Origin: CAIZGX01 sp964511555
GTDB lineage: Bacteria; Bacteroidota; Bacteroidia; Flavobacteriales_D; Sanyastnellaceae
Reading direction: 5' to 3'
Assembly: GCA_964511555.1 (NCBI GenBank)
Contig: CAZEFR010000003.1
Coordinates: 1 to 64,000, forward strand
Length of the DNA stretch: 64,000 bases
Program-made: the position numbers and the translations under genes
Shown: piece after piece, positions 17,581-26,078 of the stretch
Position numbering within the stretch: position 1 is the first letter of the stretch
Layout of the letters: each line of letters starts with the position of its first letter
The notes under the pieces: model-generated
Seen by the model: the letters and a program-made list of their open reading frames with translations, nothing else
What the model was told of the DNA's origin: nothing
The model's database searches: none

Positions 17581-18233
17581 TTTCCTTGTAGGAATAATGT
17601 TTTAAGTTGAAGAGAATATTCCTCCATTTGCGCAACAAACTTGTCTACTGAATTTTGTAGCAACTGATAAAACACGAAGGCAATAATGCCAACCACCAAT
17701 CCGCCTGCAGAAGAAACCATCTTCTGATAAAGACCTTCCGAAATAACTCCAATGCTAATGTCTGCTGTGGTTGAAATATCGAAGAAGATTGTAATAACTC
17801 CCGCAATGGTTCCTATGAATCCCAACAGCGGCGCTACCCCCGCAACAATAGACAACACATTCAATCTTCTTTCTAAATAAGCCACTTCAACATTGGCCGC
17901 TTGCTCCATAAGTTTCTCTTGCTCGTCGCCAGAGATTTCGGTTAGCGCTGCATATTGAAAAATGCGCGACCAAGCAGCGTTGTCTTCTTCACACAAACGC
18001 ATCGCCTCTTTATTGTTTCCAACTTTCAAAGCCGCTAAAAAACCTTCGAAATTGTTCTTCTTTCCAACACCTTGTTTCCCCAGAAAAAGGTAGCGTTCAA
18101 TAACAATTACAATCGTTAAAATAGAGAGAAGCAAAAGTGGAATCATAACCCATCCTCCCTTGAAGATAAGTCCAATTAAATCCAACGATTTCTCATAGGT
18201 TGCTCCTTCCGGTGCGGCTTGCAAATAGATCAT
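17577..18233 (-). CDS. ExbB/TolQ/MotA-family proton channel protein
   Basis: A 218-residue protein with three transmembrane segments: GGWVMIPLLLLSILTIVIVI near residues 30-50, VAGVAPLLGFIGTIAGVITIF, and SSAGGLVVGIIAFVFYQLL. The GLLGTVxGMI-like motif and the later AGGLVVGI segment are hallmarks of the family. It forms a pentameric channel around an ExbD dimer in the inner membrane. It starts one base after the amino-acid dehydrogenase stop and overlaps exbD by four bases. Confidence 0.9.
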   Translation of the reverse strand: MIYLQAAPEGATYEKSLDLIGLIFKGGWVMIPLLLLSILTIVIVIERYLFLGKQGVGKKNNFEGFLAALKVGNNKEAMRLCEEDNAAWSRIFQYAALTEISGDEQEKLMEQAANVEVAYLERRLNVLSIVAGVAPLLGFIGTIAGVITIFFDISTTADISIGVISEGLYQKMVSSAGGLVVGIIAFVFYQLLQNSVDKFVAQMEEYSLQLKTLFLQGK

Positions 18234-18234
18234 C

Positions 18235-19470
18235 TTAAACTAATTTTTTTAATGCAATTTCAAACGCATGCTTTGAAACGAACTTCTTTTCACTTCCTTG
18301 CAAGTGAACATTCTTCAACGCGTCGCCAATAATTTTAGAAGTATCAGAGAAAATTCCTTCATCAGATAAATCAACCTCTGAATCGCTCATTAAATAAGCG
18401 AATACTCTCGCCATTCCGCAGTTTGCAATGAAGTCTGGAACAACACTGAAATGTGCATCGCACCATTCTGAGATAGGTCCGTAAAAAATTTGCTGATCTG
18501 CAAACGGAACATTCGCGCCACATGCAATAACAGAAACACCCGCCTTGTGCATGCGCTCTGCTTGTTCTTGACTCACCAAGCGTGAGGCCGCACATGGAAG
18601 AAATACATCGGCTTGAAGATCCCAAACTTTCGCATTGATTTCTTCGAACGAAAGCATGCCTTCAGCAACCAACGTGTTGTTCACACGATTCAAAAACAAT
18701 GTGCGAATCTCTTCAAATGAATAGCCGTTTTCGTTAATCAATCCGCCGTTTCTATCGATAATACCAACTACAGATGCGCCTGCTTGACTCACGTAAAAAG
18801 CAGCAGCGGCACCCACATTTCCCCAACCTTGAACAATCACTTTCTTGCCTACAAGGCTCTTCTCATTTTTCCATATTTCGAAAAAATGACGAACGCTTTC
18901 CGCAACACCGTAACCGGTGATCATGTCGGCTACTTTGAATTTCATATTCACATCTGGAGAAAACTTCTCATCTTCAATGATGCTTACAACTCCTCTTCTC
19001 AAATTTCCAATGCGCTTTACTTTCTGCGCTTCCGTAGGTTTGAAGTGTCCGTTGAACACACCTTCCTGCGGATGCCAAACACCACAATCTTCCGTCATAG
19101 GAATAACTTCATGTATCTCGTCAACATTCAAATCGCCGCCTGTACCGTAGTAATGTTTCAATAACGGAGTAACCGCAGCATACCAGCGCTTCAACACTTC
19201 CTTCTTGCGAGGATCGGCCGGATTGAAATTAATTCCGCTCTTCGCGCCACCAATTTGTGGTCCGCTTACCGTGAATTTCACTTCCATTGTTTTTGCAAGA
19301 GACAAAACCTCGTGCTTATCTAACCCAGCTCTCATGCGGGTTCCACCACCTGCGGCACCGCCACGCAATGAATTTATAACTACCCAACCTTGTGCTTCAG
19401 TAAATGGATCGTTCCATTCAAAAACTACTTCCGGTTTCTTATTTTCGTACTGCGACAATAAATCCTTCAT
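18235..19470 (-). CDS. Glu/Leu/Phe/Val-type amino-acid dehydrogenase
   Basis: A 411-residue NAD(P)-dependent oxidative deaminase. The substrate domain shows GGAAGGGTRMR, the catalytic-lysine segment GPQIGGAKSGINFNP, and YYGTGGDLNVDE. The nucleotide domain has KKVIVQGWGNVGAAAAFY (Rossmann GxGxxG form) and a late PDFIANCGMARVFAY. It converts an amino acid to its 2-oxo acid and ammonia; whether glutamate or a branched-chain amino acid is the substrate cannot be settled by eye. It heads the operon with exbB, exbD and nhaD, one base from exbB. Such close packing suggests a shared physiological signal, perhaps growth on amino acids. Confidence 0.85.
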   Translation of the reverse strand: MKDLLSQYENKKPEVVFEWNDPFTEAQGWVVINSLRGGAAGGGTRMRAGLDKHEVLSLAKTMEVKFTVSGPQIGGAKSGINFNPADPRKKEVLKRWYAAVTPLLKHYYGTGGDLNVDEIHEVIPMTEDCGVWHPQEGVFNGHFKPTEAQKVKRIGNLRRGVVSIIEDEKFSPDVNMKFKVADMITGYGVAESVRHFFEIWKNEKSLVGKKVIVQGWGNVGAAAAFYVSQAGASVVGIIDRNGGLINENGYSFEEIRTLFLNRVNNTLVAEGMLSFEEINAKVWDLQADVFLPCAASRLVSQEQAERMHKAGVSVIACGANVPFADQQIFYGPISEWCDAHFSVVPDFIANCGMARVFAYLMSDSEVDLSDEGIFSDTSKIIGDALKNVHLQGSEKKFVSKHAFEIALKKLV

Positions 19471-19492
19471 TCCCTTGTTAATTTAGACTTCA

Positions 19493-19500
19493 CAAAACTA
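19493..19500 (-). promoter_or_regulatory. -7 box TAGTTTTG of the dehydrogenase-exbBD-nhaD operon
   Basis: Matches TAnnTTTG on the minus strand, 22 bases before the dehydrogenase ATG at 19470. It lies in the 39-base divergent gap shared with the DUF4349 gene, so regulators here could affect both. Confidence 0.4.
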
Positions 19501-19509
19501 ACACAAAAC

Positions 19510-20259
19510 ATGCGTTTAACGAGTATTCCCTTTCTGTTTGCAACGGTTCTATTTGCTTCGACTTTTCTCACATCTTGCGCATATGAAAAATCAGCGGCGT
19601 ATGATTACGACAACAATACCAACGGAACGTTTGAAAGACAGTATGACGGACTTTACGCCAACGCGGATATATTAGAAGAAGAGGACAGATCCAAGGTTGA
19701 CTTCAACAGTCTTTCTACAACGAAAGAATACAGCGGTCCGAAAATGTTGGTTTACAACGCGAACATGGGAATAACCGTTAAAAATTCCGACTCTACGATT
19801 TCGCAAATCACACGCATTGCTTCAGAACAAAAAGGATACGTAGTAAGCAAAAGCAACTACCGAATTACCATTCGAATTGAATCTGAAAAGTTAGATGGAA
19901 CCATTGCCCAAGTTTCGAAATTGGGTAAGCTCACCAGCAAGAGTGTTTCAACAACAGATGTTTCGGACAATTATGCCGACATTAAAATTCGTCTAGACAA
20001 CGCAGAAAAGGCTCGCACACGTTACCTCGAATTATTAGCAAAAGCAGAAAATGTTGAAGCCGCATTGAAGGTGGAAAAAGAGTTGGAGCGCTTGAACACA
20101 GAGATAGATCAACTTCGCGGACAAATGATTAAGATGGAACACGACGTTCGCTTTTCAACCCTCACCGTTAACGTGAATCAAAAACAAAAACTCGGACCAC
20201 TCGGATACCTGTTCGTTGGAATTGGGAAAGGCATCGGTTGGTTATTTGTGCGCGGATAA
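19510..20259 (+). CDS. DUF4349 lipoprotein
   Basis: A 249-residue protein with lipoprotein signal MRLTSIPFLFATVLFASTFL and lipobox LTSC. The mature part is a DUF4349 domain: the KMLVYNANMGITVKNSDSTI start, then TRIASEQKGYVVSKS, a coiled-coil stretch (about residues 155-215, ELERLNTEIDQLRGQM) and the closing DVRFSTLTVNV. A C-terminal glycine-rich hydrophobic segment (LGYLFVGIGKGIGWLFVRG) may insert in a membrane. The family function is unknown. It is 45 bases upstream of a TonB-dependent receptor on the same strand. Confidence 0.88.
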   Translation: MRLTSIPFLFATVLFASTFLTSCAYEKSAAYDYDNNTNGTFERQYDGLYANADILEEEDRSKVDFNSLSTTKEYSGPKMLVYNANMGITVKNSDSTISQITRIASEQKGYVVSKSNYRITIRIESEKLDGTIAQVSKLGKLTSKSVSTTDVSDNYADIKIRLDNAEKARTRYLELLAKAENVEAALKVEKELERLNTEIDQLRGQMIKMEHDVRFSTLTVNVNQKQKLGPLGYLFVGIGKGIGWLFVRG

Positions 20260-20304
20260 ACAATATTGTACTTCCTTTGTTTTCAAACTAAACCTAGGAA
20301 AATC

Positions 20305-22725
20305 ATGTTGCGTTCTGTTCTCGTTTTCATTGCATTTATCGCCTGCTCAATGGCTTCCGCACAAAACGGAAGTATCTCTGGTGTAGTCATTGACAAAAAC
20401 ACCCAAACTCCGCTAGTGGGCGCCACTGTTAAGTTAGAGAACACTCCAATGGGTGCTATTTCAGATGTAGATGGAAAATTTTACATTGAACGAATTCAAC
20501 CAGGAACCTACAACGTAAAAATTACGTTGTTGAATTTTCTTCCAACAGATTTATTCAACGTGGTTATTACAAACGGAAATACAAATACGTTTACTATCGA
20601 ATTGGAGCGAAGCAGCGAGCAAATGAATACGCTCGAAATTAAACGCTACACGTACGGAAAAGCAACAGAGACGCCACTTAGCGTGCAAAGCCTTACCGCA
20701 GAAGAAATTCGAAGCAACCCGGGTGGAAACTTCGACATCTCGAGAGTAATTCAAGCGCTTCCGGGTGTTGGCGGACTCTCAGGAGCAGGCGAAAGAAACG
20801 ATCTTATTATTCGCGGAGGAGCGCCTAGTGAAAACGTGTATTATTTAGATGGAATTGAAGTTCCTCAAATCAATCACTTCAGCACGCAAGGATCTTCAGG
20901 CGGGCCACAAGGCATCATCAATGTAAGTTTCATTGAGACAGCTACACTGAACAGCAGTAGTTTCCATGCGAAATACGACAACGCCCTTTCTTCCGTGCTT
21001 CAATTCAAACAGAGAAACGGAAACTCCCAAGAAATTAAAGGAAATGGACGCCTCTCAAGCACAGAAATAGCGGGCACTTTAGAAGGGCCGATTGGAAAGA
21101 ACACAACTTTTCTTGCTTCGGTTCGACGTTCGTATTTGCAATACTTCTTCGCGCTAATCGATCTTCCTATTCGTCCGAACTACTGGGATTTTCAATACAA
21201 AATCAATACACAGCTCAACAAGAAAAACACACTTACTGCCATTGGCTTGGGTGCTATCGACGAGTTCTCATTCGCTGTTCCGAAAGAATCTGATGCAACG
21301 AAAGAGTACATCATTCGTTCCAATCCGAACATTAACCAATGGAACTACACTGTTGGACTTACCTTGAAACACACGCTTGAAAACGGTTACTACAATTTAA
21401 GTTTAAGTCGAAATATGTTCGAGAACAGACTCGATCGCTTTGAAGACAACGATGTTGGAAATGAGTCGCGCAGAACATTGAAAAGTGTGAGCCAAGAAAT
21501 CGAAAACAAATTACGTTGGGAAGTGAATCAATTCTACGGCGATTGGAAAGTTGTTTACGGCTTGTCTGCACAATACGTGAAATACAACAACGACTTCTTC
21601 GCGAGACTTGCTCCAGCAATTTCAGATAGCACAGGCGCTGTTGTTGTTCCTCAAATTAATCTTTCCTTCTACAACGCCATTGACTTCGCCCGCTACGGTG
21701 CGTTCATTTCGGTAAACAAAAGAATGTTCAACGAAAGGCTCTCATTAACGGGCGGAATTCGAACCGACATGAATTCCTTCACCACAACTGGAAACAATCC
21801 GTTAAACGCCCTCTCTCCGCGTGTAGCGGCGTCATTCTCAATTAACGAGAAGTGGAACATGAACGCTTCTGTTGGAAGATATGCGAAGCTTCCGGTTTAC
21901 ACCGTTCTTGGATTCAAACAAGACGGAAGATCAGTTAATCGCGACAGCGAATACATCTTGTGCGATCACCTCGTTTACGGATTCGAATTTCTTCCGAACA
22001 ACAGCCTTCGTATGACTGCCGAAGGATTCTACAAGCAATACAGCAACTACCCGGTATCCTTCATCTCAGGCGTGTCACTTGCGAATCAAGGCTCTGTCTA
22101 CGGTGCAATTGGAAATGAACGTGTGACTTCAATTGGAGAAGGACGCGCATACGGTTTCGAATTGTTCCTTCAACAAAAATTCACGAAGTCGTATTTCTTA
22201 ACGGCTTCGTACACCTTCTTCAAAAGTGAATTCACAGGCGCGGCGGGAACCTATGCGCCTTCAGCATGGGACAACAGACATTTGCTTTCTGTTATTTTCG
22301 GAAAGAAATTCAAAAACGGATATGAACTCGGGGTGAAGTACAGACTCGCCGGTGGCGCGCCTTACACGCCTTACGATATGACAGCGTCTCAACTGAACTA
22401 TGTAACACTCGGAACGGGAACATTTGATTTTACACAATTGAACAGCCAACGTTTGCCCGTGTTCAACCAATTAGATATTCGTATCGATAAGAAAATTAAC
22501 TTCAAGAAATCATCACTCGACTTTTTCATAGACATTCAAAACGTAACCAACGCAAAGAGTTTCAGCCAAGACTTGTATTCATTCCAGCGCAATGCCGACA
22601 ACAGTGGATTCGCAACTACCGACGGACAAGCCTTGCGCCCAGACGGCAGCAACGGAATTCCTTTTCTCATCGAAAATATTAATGGAAGTATTATTCCTGC
22701 CTTTGGAATTATTTATGATTTCTAA
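20305..22725 (+). CDS. TonB-dependent receptor with carboxypeptidase-regulatory domain
   Basis: An 806-residue outer-membrane receptor. The signal peptide MLRSVLVFIAFIACSMASAQ is followed by a carboxypeptidase-regulatory-like domain (SGVVIDKNTQTPLVGATVKL, about residues 22-100), a plug (RVIQALPGVGGLSGAGERND, RGGAPSENVYYLDGIEVPQI), then a long beta-barrel ending in a terminal aromatic (PAFGIIYDF). The substrate is not predictable; no SusD-like partner is next to it. The start at 20305 places the Met directly at the signal peptide; an earlier in-frame Met at 20266 is less likely. It shares a four-base stop overlap (CTAA) with the convergent E1 gene. Confidence 0.92.
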   Translation: MLRSVLVFIAFIACSMASAQNGSISGVVIDKNTQTPLVGATVKLENTPMGAISDVDGKFYIERIQPGTYNVKITLLNFLPTDLFNVVITNGNTNTFTIELERSSEQMNTLEIKRYTYGKATETPLSVQSLTAEEIRSNPGGNFDISRVIQALPGVGGLSGAGERNDLIIRGGAPSENVYYLDGIEVPQINHFSTQGSSGGPQGIINVSFIETATLNSSSFHAKYDNALSSVLQFKQRNGNSQEIKGNGRLSSTEIAGTLEGPIGKNTTFLASVRRSYLQYFFALIDLPIRPNYWDFQYKINTQLNKKNTLTAIGLGAIDEFSFAVPKESDATKEYIIRSNPNINQWNYTVGLTLKHTLENGYYNLSLSRNMFENRLDRFEDNDVGNESRRTLKSVSQEIENKLRWEVNQFYGDWKVVYGLSAQYVKYNNDFFARLAPAISDSTGAVVVPQINLSFYNAIDFARYGAFISVNKRMFNERLSLTGGIRTDMNSFTTTGNNPLNALSPRVAASFSINEKWNMNASVGRYAKLPVYTVLGFKQDGRSVNRDSEYILCDHLVYGFEFLPNNSLRMTAEGFYKQYSNYPVSFISGVSLANQGSVYGAIGNERVTSIGEGRAYGFELFLQQKFTKSYFLTASYTFFKSEFTGAAGTYAPSAWDNRHLLSVIFGKKFKNGYELGVKYRLAGGAPYTPYDMTASQLNYVTLGTGTFDFTQLNSQRLPVFNQLDIRIDKKINFKKSSLDFFIDIQNVTNAKSFSQDLYSFQRNADNSGFATTDGQALRPDGSNGIPFLIENINGSIIPAFGIIYDF

Positions 22726-25091
22726 ATCCTCGGAAATCTTGCAGGATTTCCTTCTGACATTACCGCGTAAACAGCTTCTACGATATCGTCAACAGAAGGC
22801 TTACTGAAGTAATCGCCATCGGTTGAATAGGCCGGTAAATGCGGCTTTGAAGTAATTGTAATCGGTTGTGCGTCTAGATAATTGAAAGCACCTTGTTTGT
22901 TAATGATTTGATCTAACAAGTAAGCCGAAGCTCCACCTTCCACATCTTCATCAACCACAACCAAGCGATTTGTTTTCTGAACACTCGATGCTGAAACGCC
23001 CGTTGTATCAAATGGCAGAAGCGTTTGCGCGTCTACCACTTCAACAGAAATTCCCATACTCGCCAACTCCTCGGCAGCATTCAAACACAAGTGAAGCGTG
23101 CTTCCGTATGAAACAACAGTGATATCACTTCCTGTTTTCACCACCTCTGCAACACCAATAGGAACAACCATTTCAGAAAGATTGCTCGGCATCTTTTCTT
23201 TCTTGCGGTAACCGTTCAAACATTCAACAACCAACGCTGGATCGTTTCCTTTCAACAAATTATTATACATACCCGCCGCTTGTGTCATGTTCCTTGGAAC
23301 ACACACCACCATTCCGCGAACACTGCTAATGATAGCACCCATAGGGCTTCCGCTGTGCCAGATACCTTCTAGTCTATGACCGCGTGTGCTAATAATTGCC
23401 GGAGCCATTTGTCCGCCAGCAGATCTGTAACGCACGCTAGCCAAGTCGTCGCGCATAATTTGAAGCGCGTAATAGATGTAATCTAAGTACTGAATTTCAG
23501 CAACCGGACGAAGTCCGCGCATGGCCAAACCTATGGCTTGTCCAACAATTGTTGCTTCGCGAATACCGGTATCGGTTACACGCAATTCTCCGTATTTATC
23601 TTGAAGTCCTTCACACGTTTGGTTTACTCCACCAATCTTTCCAACGTCTTCTCCGAAGATTAAAACTTCAGGCATTTCCGCCAACTTCGCATCCCAAAAA
23701 TCGCGAAGGACAACGCGTCCGTCAACCAGTTCAGCATCTCCTGCATATTGAACAGGAACTGAGCGATCTAAATCGTGACGCTCACTGTAAAGATCACTGC
23801 TGTAGGCTTTGTGCATGCGTTCTTGCGCATTGGCTAACCAATTTTTTATATTTTGAATTTCAGCTGAGTGCTGTCCACGAACGGCGCGCAACACTTTTCG
23901 AATGGCTTCGAAAACATCTTTGCGAATGGCTTCGCCGTTGTTTTTCAAAGAAGCTGCGGCGTCTGATTGACCTGCTGCTTCAAGCAAAGCAATGGCCGCG
24001 TTTACGTCGGCCTGAATTTGCGCGCGGAATTCGTCCCATGCTGTGCGTTGTTCGACACGTGCTTGCGCTTTTGCTTTCGCGCGCAACTCGTCTAACTCTT
24101 CTTGCTTCGCAACTTTTTTATCGGTCAAAAATTTTCCAAACTGAACAATACAATCGAATTCATCATACCACTCCAACAACTCTTTCGTCTTATAACGCTC
24201 ATGAGAACCGCTCGTGCTGTGGCCTTGCGGCTGAGTAATTTCTTCAACATGAATTAAAACAGGCTGATGGTGTGTGCGAGAATGCTTCACCGCTTGTTCG
24301 AACTTGAGCATCAATTCCGCATAATCCCAACCCTTCGCCTTGAATATTTTTATTCCACCCGCACCCGGTTCGCTTTGCATTCCGCTTAACGATTCCGAGA
24401 TACTTTCTTTCGCTGTCTGATATTTTTTCGGAACTGAAATTCCCCATCCATTGTCCCAAACACACATGCACATAGGCACGCCTAATACCGCAGACGCGTT
24501 CATGGTTTCCCAGAACAAACCTTCTGAAGTGCTTGAATCACCTATGGTTCCGAAGGCTACCTCATTTCCCTTATTCGAAAATTGAGTTCTTGAATGCAGA
24601 GCAGTATTCGCTTTGTAATATTTCGAAGCTTGCGCCAATCCCAATAGACGAGGCATTTGTCCACCTGTCGGAGAAATATCTGAAGAAGAGTTTTTCATCT
24701 CCATAACATTTTTCCAATTTCCATTCGAATCTAACACGCGTGTAGAAAAGTGCCCGCCCATTTGTCTTCCACCCGAAGAAGGTTCTTTCTCGGTGTCTGT
24801 ATGCGCGTACAATGCTGCGAAATATTGCTGAACCGTAAGCTGACCAATGGCCATCATAAACGTTTGATCGCGGTAGTAACCAGATCTCCAGTCGCCATTC
24901 TGAAATTGTTTGGCCATGGCTATTTGAGCCAATTCCTTTCCGTCACCGAAGATACCAAATTTGGCCTTTCCCGTGAGGACTTCCTTCCTTCCCAACAACG
25001 AAGCTTCGCGACTTAAACAAGCCAAGAAGTAGTCATCGAGCAACATTTGTTTTGCGGTATCATTTACCGCGGTTTTAGCAGCCAAACTCAT
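22722..25091 (-). CDS. fused E1 alpha/beta subunit of a 2-oxoacid dehydrogenase complex
   Basis: The 789-residue protein joins both halves of an alpha2-beta2-type thiamine-diphosphate E1. The alpha part (to about residue 330) has GGRQMGGHFSTR and the ThDP motif GDSSTSEGLFWETMNASAVL; the beta part (from about residue 450) has VLIFGEDVGKIGGVNQTCEG, EIQYLDYIYYALQIMRDDLA and a C-terminal transketolase domain. It resembles branched-chain (2-oxoisovalerate) E1 enzymes, making acyl-CoA with E2 and E3 that are encoded elsewhere. The start at 25091 (MSLAAKTAVND) is chosen over 25151 because a TATCTTTG promoter box lies just upstream and the extra 20 residues are not conserved-looking. Confidence 0.9.
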   Translation of the reverse strand: MSLAAKTAVNDTAKQMLLDDYFLACLSREASLLGRKEVLTGKAKFGIFGDGKELAQIAMAKQFQNGDWRSGYYRDQTFMMAIGQLTVQQYFAALYAHTDTEKEPSSGGRQMGGHFSTRVLDSNGNWKNVMEMKNSSSDISPTGGQMPRLLGLAQASKYYKANTALHSRTQFSNKGNEVAFGTIGDSSTSEGLFWETMNASAVLGVPMCMCVWDNGWGISVPKKYQTAKESISESLSGMQSEPGAGGIKIFKAKGWDYAELMLKFEQAVKHSRTHHQPVLIHVEEITQPQGHSTSGSHERYKTKELLEWYDEFDCIVQFGKFLTDKKVAKQEELDELRAKAKAQARVEQRTAWDEFRAQIQADVNAAIALLEAAGQSDAAASLKNNGEAIRKDVFEAIRKVLRAVRGQHSAEIQNIKNWLANAQERMHKAYSSDLYSERHDLDRSVPVQYAGDAELVDGRVVLRDFWDAKLAEMPEVLIFGEDVGKIGGVNQTCEGLQDKYGELRVTDTGIREATIVGQAIGLAMRGLRPVAEIQYLDYIYYALQIMRDDLASVRYRSAGGQMAPAIISTRGHRLEGIWHSGSPMGAIISSVRGMVVCVPRNMTQAAGMYNNLLKGNDPALVVECLNGYRKKEKMPSNLSEMVVPIGVAEVVKTGSDITVVSYGSTLHLCLNAAEELASMGISVEVVDAQTLLPFDTTGVSASSVQKTNRLVVVDEDVEGGASAYLLDQIINKQGAFNYLDAQPITITSKPHLPAYSTDGDYFSKPSVDDIVEAVYAVMSEGNPARFPRI

Positions 25092-25097
25092 AGTGTG

Positions 25098-25105
25098 CAA
25101 AGATA
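25098..25105 (-). promoter_or_regulatory. -7 box TATCTTTG of the E1 gene
   Basis: Exact TAnnTTTG match six bases before the E1 ATG at 25091, within the space between alkB and E1. It predicts a leaderless transcript separate from the upstream tatA-alkB message. Confidence 0.55.
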
Positions 25106-25151
25106 AGAACAAAGTGAAATACATAGCGAAGATGAATGCCATGCACGACAC

Positions 25152-25709
25152 TTAATGCATCTTTCGAAAGGTAAAATTAATTCGTGGGGAAGCCGACTTC
25201 ACTTTTCCTATGGCGTGCTGCCAATTCTCTTGGAAATTATTCATGAGCAGCAGCGAGCCATGCGGCAATGAAAAAGATAACGTTTTCTTATCAGTTCGCG
25301 ATTTGAATTTAAGCACCCGCTCTGCACCAATAGACACCGAAGCAATCACCGAAGAATCCATTTCCTTCTCATTGTCACTGTGCCACCCCATGCTGTCTTG
25401 TCCGTCTCTGTAGTAATTGCAGAGGACGGCATTAAACTCAGCTTTCGCTAAAATTTCAATTTTTTGTTTTAGTTGGAAAAGAACCGTTGGTATTTCTTTG
25501 GCTTCCCACTGAATCGTTGAATACGTGTAAGCCGGACCGAAATAGCAGGTTAAGCGCGGCTCCAAGTGTTCTTTTCCGAATACCCGAATGGTATTCTGTT
25601 GCCAAGGCAATGAAAGAAAATCTTGAATGGAAAAGGATTGAAAAATACCATGATGAAGAATTAATTCTTCTCCTTTTGAACTATACAGTTCTTCCTGACT
25701 GAACATCAT
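25152..25709 (-). CDS. AlkB-like 2-oxoglutarate/Fe(II)-dependent DNA-repair dioxygenase
   Basis: A 185-residue member of the AlkB family. The iron ligands are His110 and Asp112 (GWHSDNE) and His165 (NWQHAIGK). The 2-oxoglutarate-binding arginines are in PRINFTFR (Arg176 and Arg182). The substrate-loop segment FNAVLCNYYRDGQDSMGWH is typical. It repairs alkylated bases such as 1-methyladenine by oxidative demethylation. The start (MMFSQEELYS) overlaps the 3' end of tatA by 29 bases, so alkB probably shares the tatA transcript. The next start codon, Met107, would remove half the domain, so the overlap appears real. Confidence 0.9.
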   Translation of the reverse strand: MMFSQEELYSSKGEELILHHGIFQSFSIQDFLSLPWQQNTIRVFGKEHLEPRLTCYFGPAYTYSTIQWEAKEIPTVLFQLKQKIEILAKAEFNAVLCNYYRDGQDSMGWHSDNEKEMDSSVIASVSIGAERVLKFKSRTDKKTLSFSLPHGSLLLMNNFQENWQHAIGKVKSASPRINFTFRKMH

Positions 25710-25995
25710 CGGCAGGAATTGTTTTCGTTTCTTCTTGAACAGGAGGCGCTACAGGCGGTGCTGGACGTATAGGCGCTGACTCTTCTTCGTTCATTAGCTG
25801 ATCCAACGGAACCTCTGCGCGTGCTTGTCTACGCATGTCGTCTGCGCTTTTCAATATTTCATCTTGAACATCTTTCGCAGCGTTGCGAAATTGATACATG
25901 GTCTTTCCTAGAGTTCGAGCGATAGACGGAACCCCCTTCGCTCCGAAAAGCAAAAGATAGATAAACAATATCATAAGAATCTCGCCAGTACTCAT
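25681..25995 (-). CDS. TatA/TatE-family twin-arginine translocase subunit
   Basis: A 104-residue protein with one N-terminal membrane helix (EILMILFIYLLLFGAKGVPS), the FGxxxxP hinge (FGAKGVP), an amphipathic helix (IARTLGKTMYQFRNAAKDVQ) and a charged, proline-rich C-tail (PAPPVAPPVQEE). It forms the pore component of the Tat system exporting folded proteins across the inner membrane; TatC is not in the window. The start at 25995 is placed at the membrane helix; an in-frame extension to 26061 would run through the secDF terminator. It overlaps the alkB start by 29 bases. Confidence 0.88.
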   Translation of the reverse strand: MSTGEILMILFIYLLLFGAKGVPSIARTLGKTMYQFRNAAKDVQDEILKSADDMRRQARAEVPLDQLMNEEESAPIRPAPPVAPPVQEETKTIPADDVQSGRTV

Positions 25996-26030
25996 AACAC
26001 AAAGGTAAGCTTGTTGAATGTGTTTCAAAG

Positions 26031-26054
26031 AAAAATGCCGGGAAAATCCCGGCA
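26031..26054 (-). terminator. rho-independent terminator of secDF
   Basis: TGCCGGGA (26036-26043) and TCCCGGCA (26047-26054) form a perfect 8-bp stem with a 3-base loop. On the minus strand the stem is followed by TTTTTCTTT. It lies 24 bases after the secDF stop codon. Confidence 0.9.
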
Positions 26055-26078
26055 CTTTCAAATATCGTTTAAACGAAA

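Noticed and set aside
23549..24238. Long open frame of 229 codons opposite the E1 gene
   Set aside because: It lies fully antisense to a well-conserved enzyme, has Arg/Leu-rich shadow composition and no recognisable motif.
25091..25151. Earlier E1 start at 25151
   Set aside because: The extra 20 residues are hydrophobic and would look like a signal peptide on a cytosolic enzyme; a promoter box lies inside the stretch.
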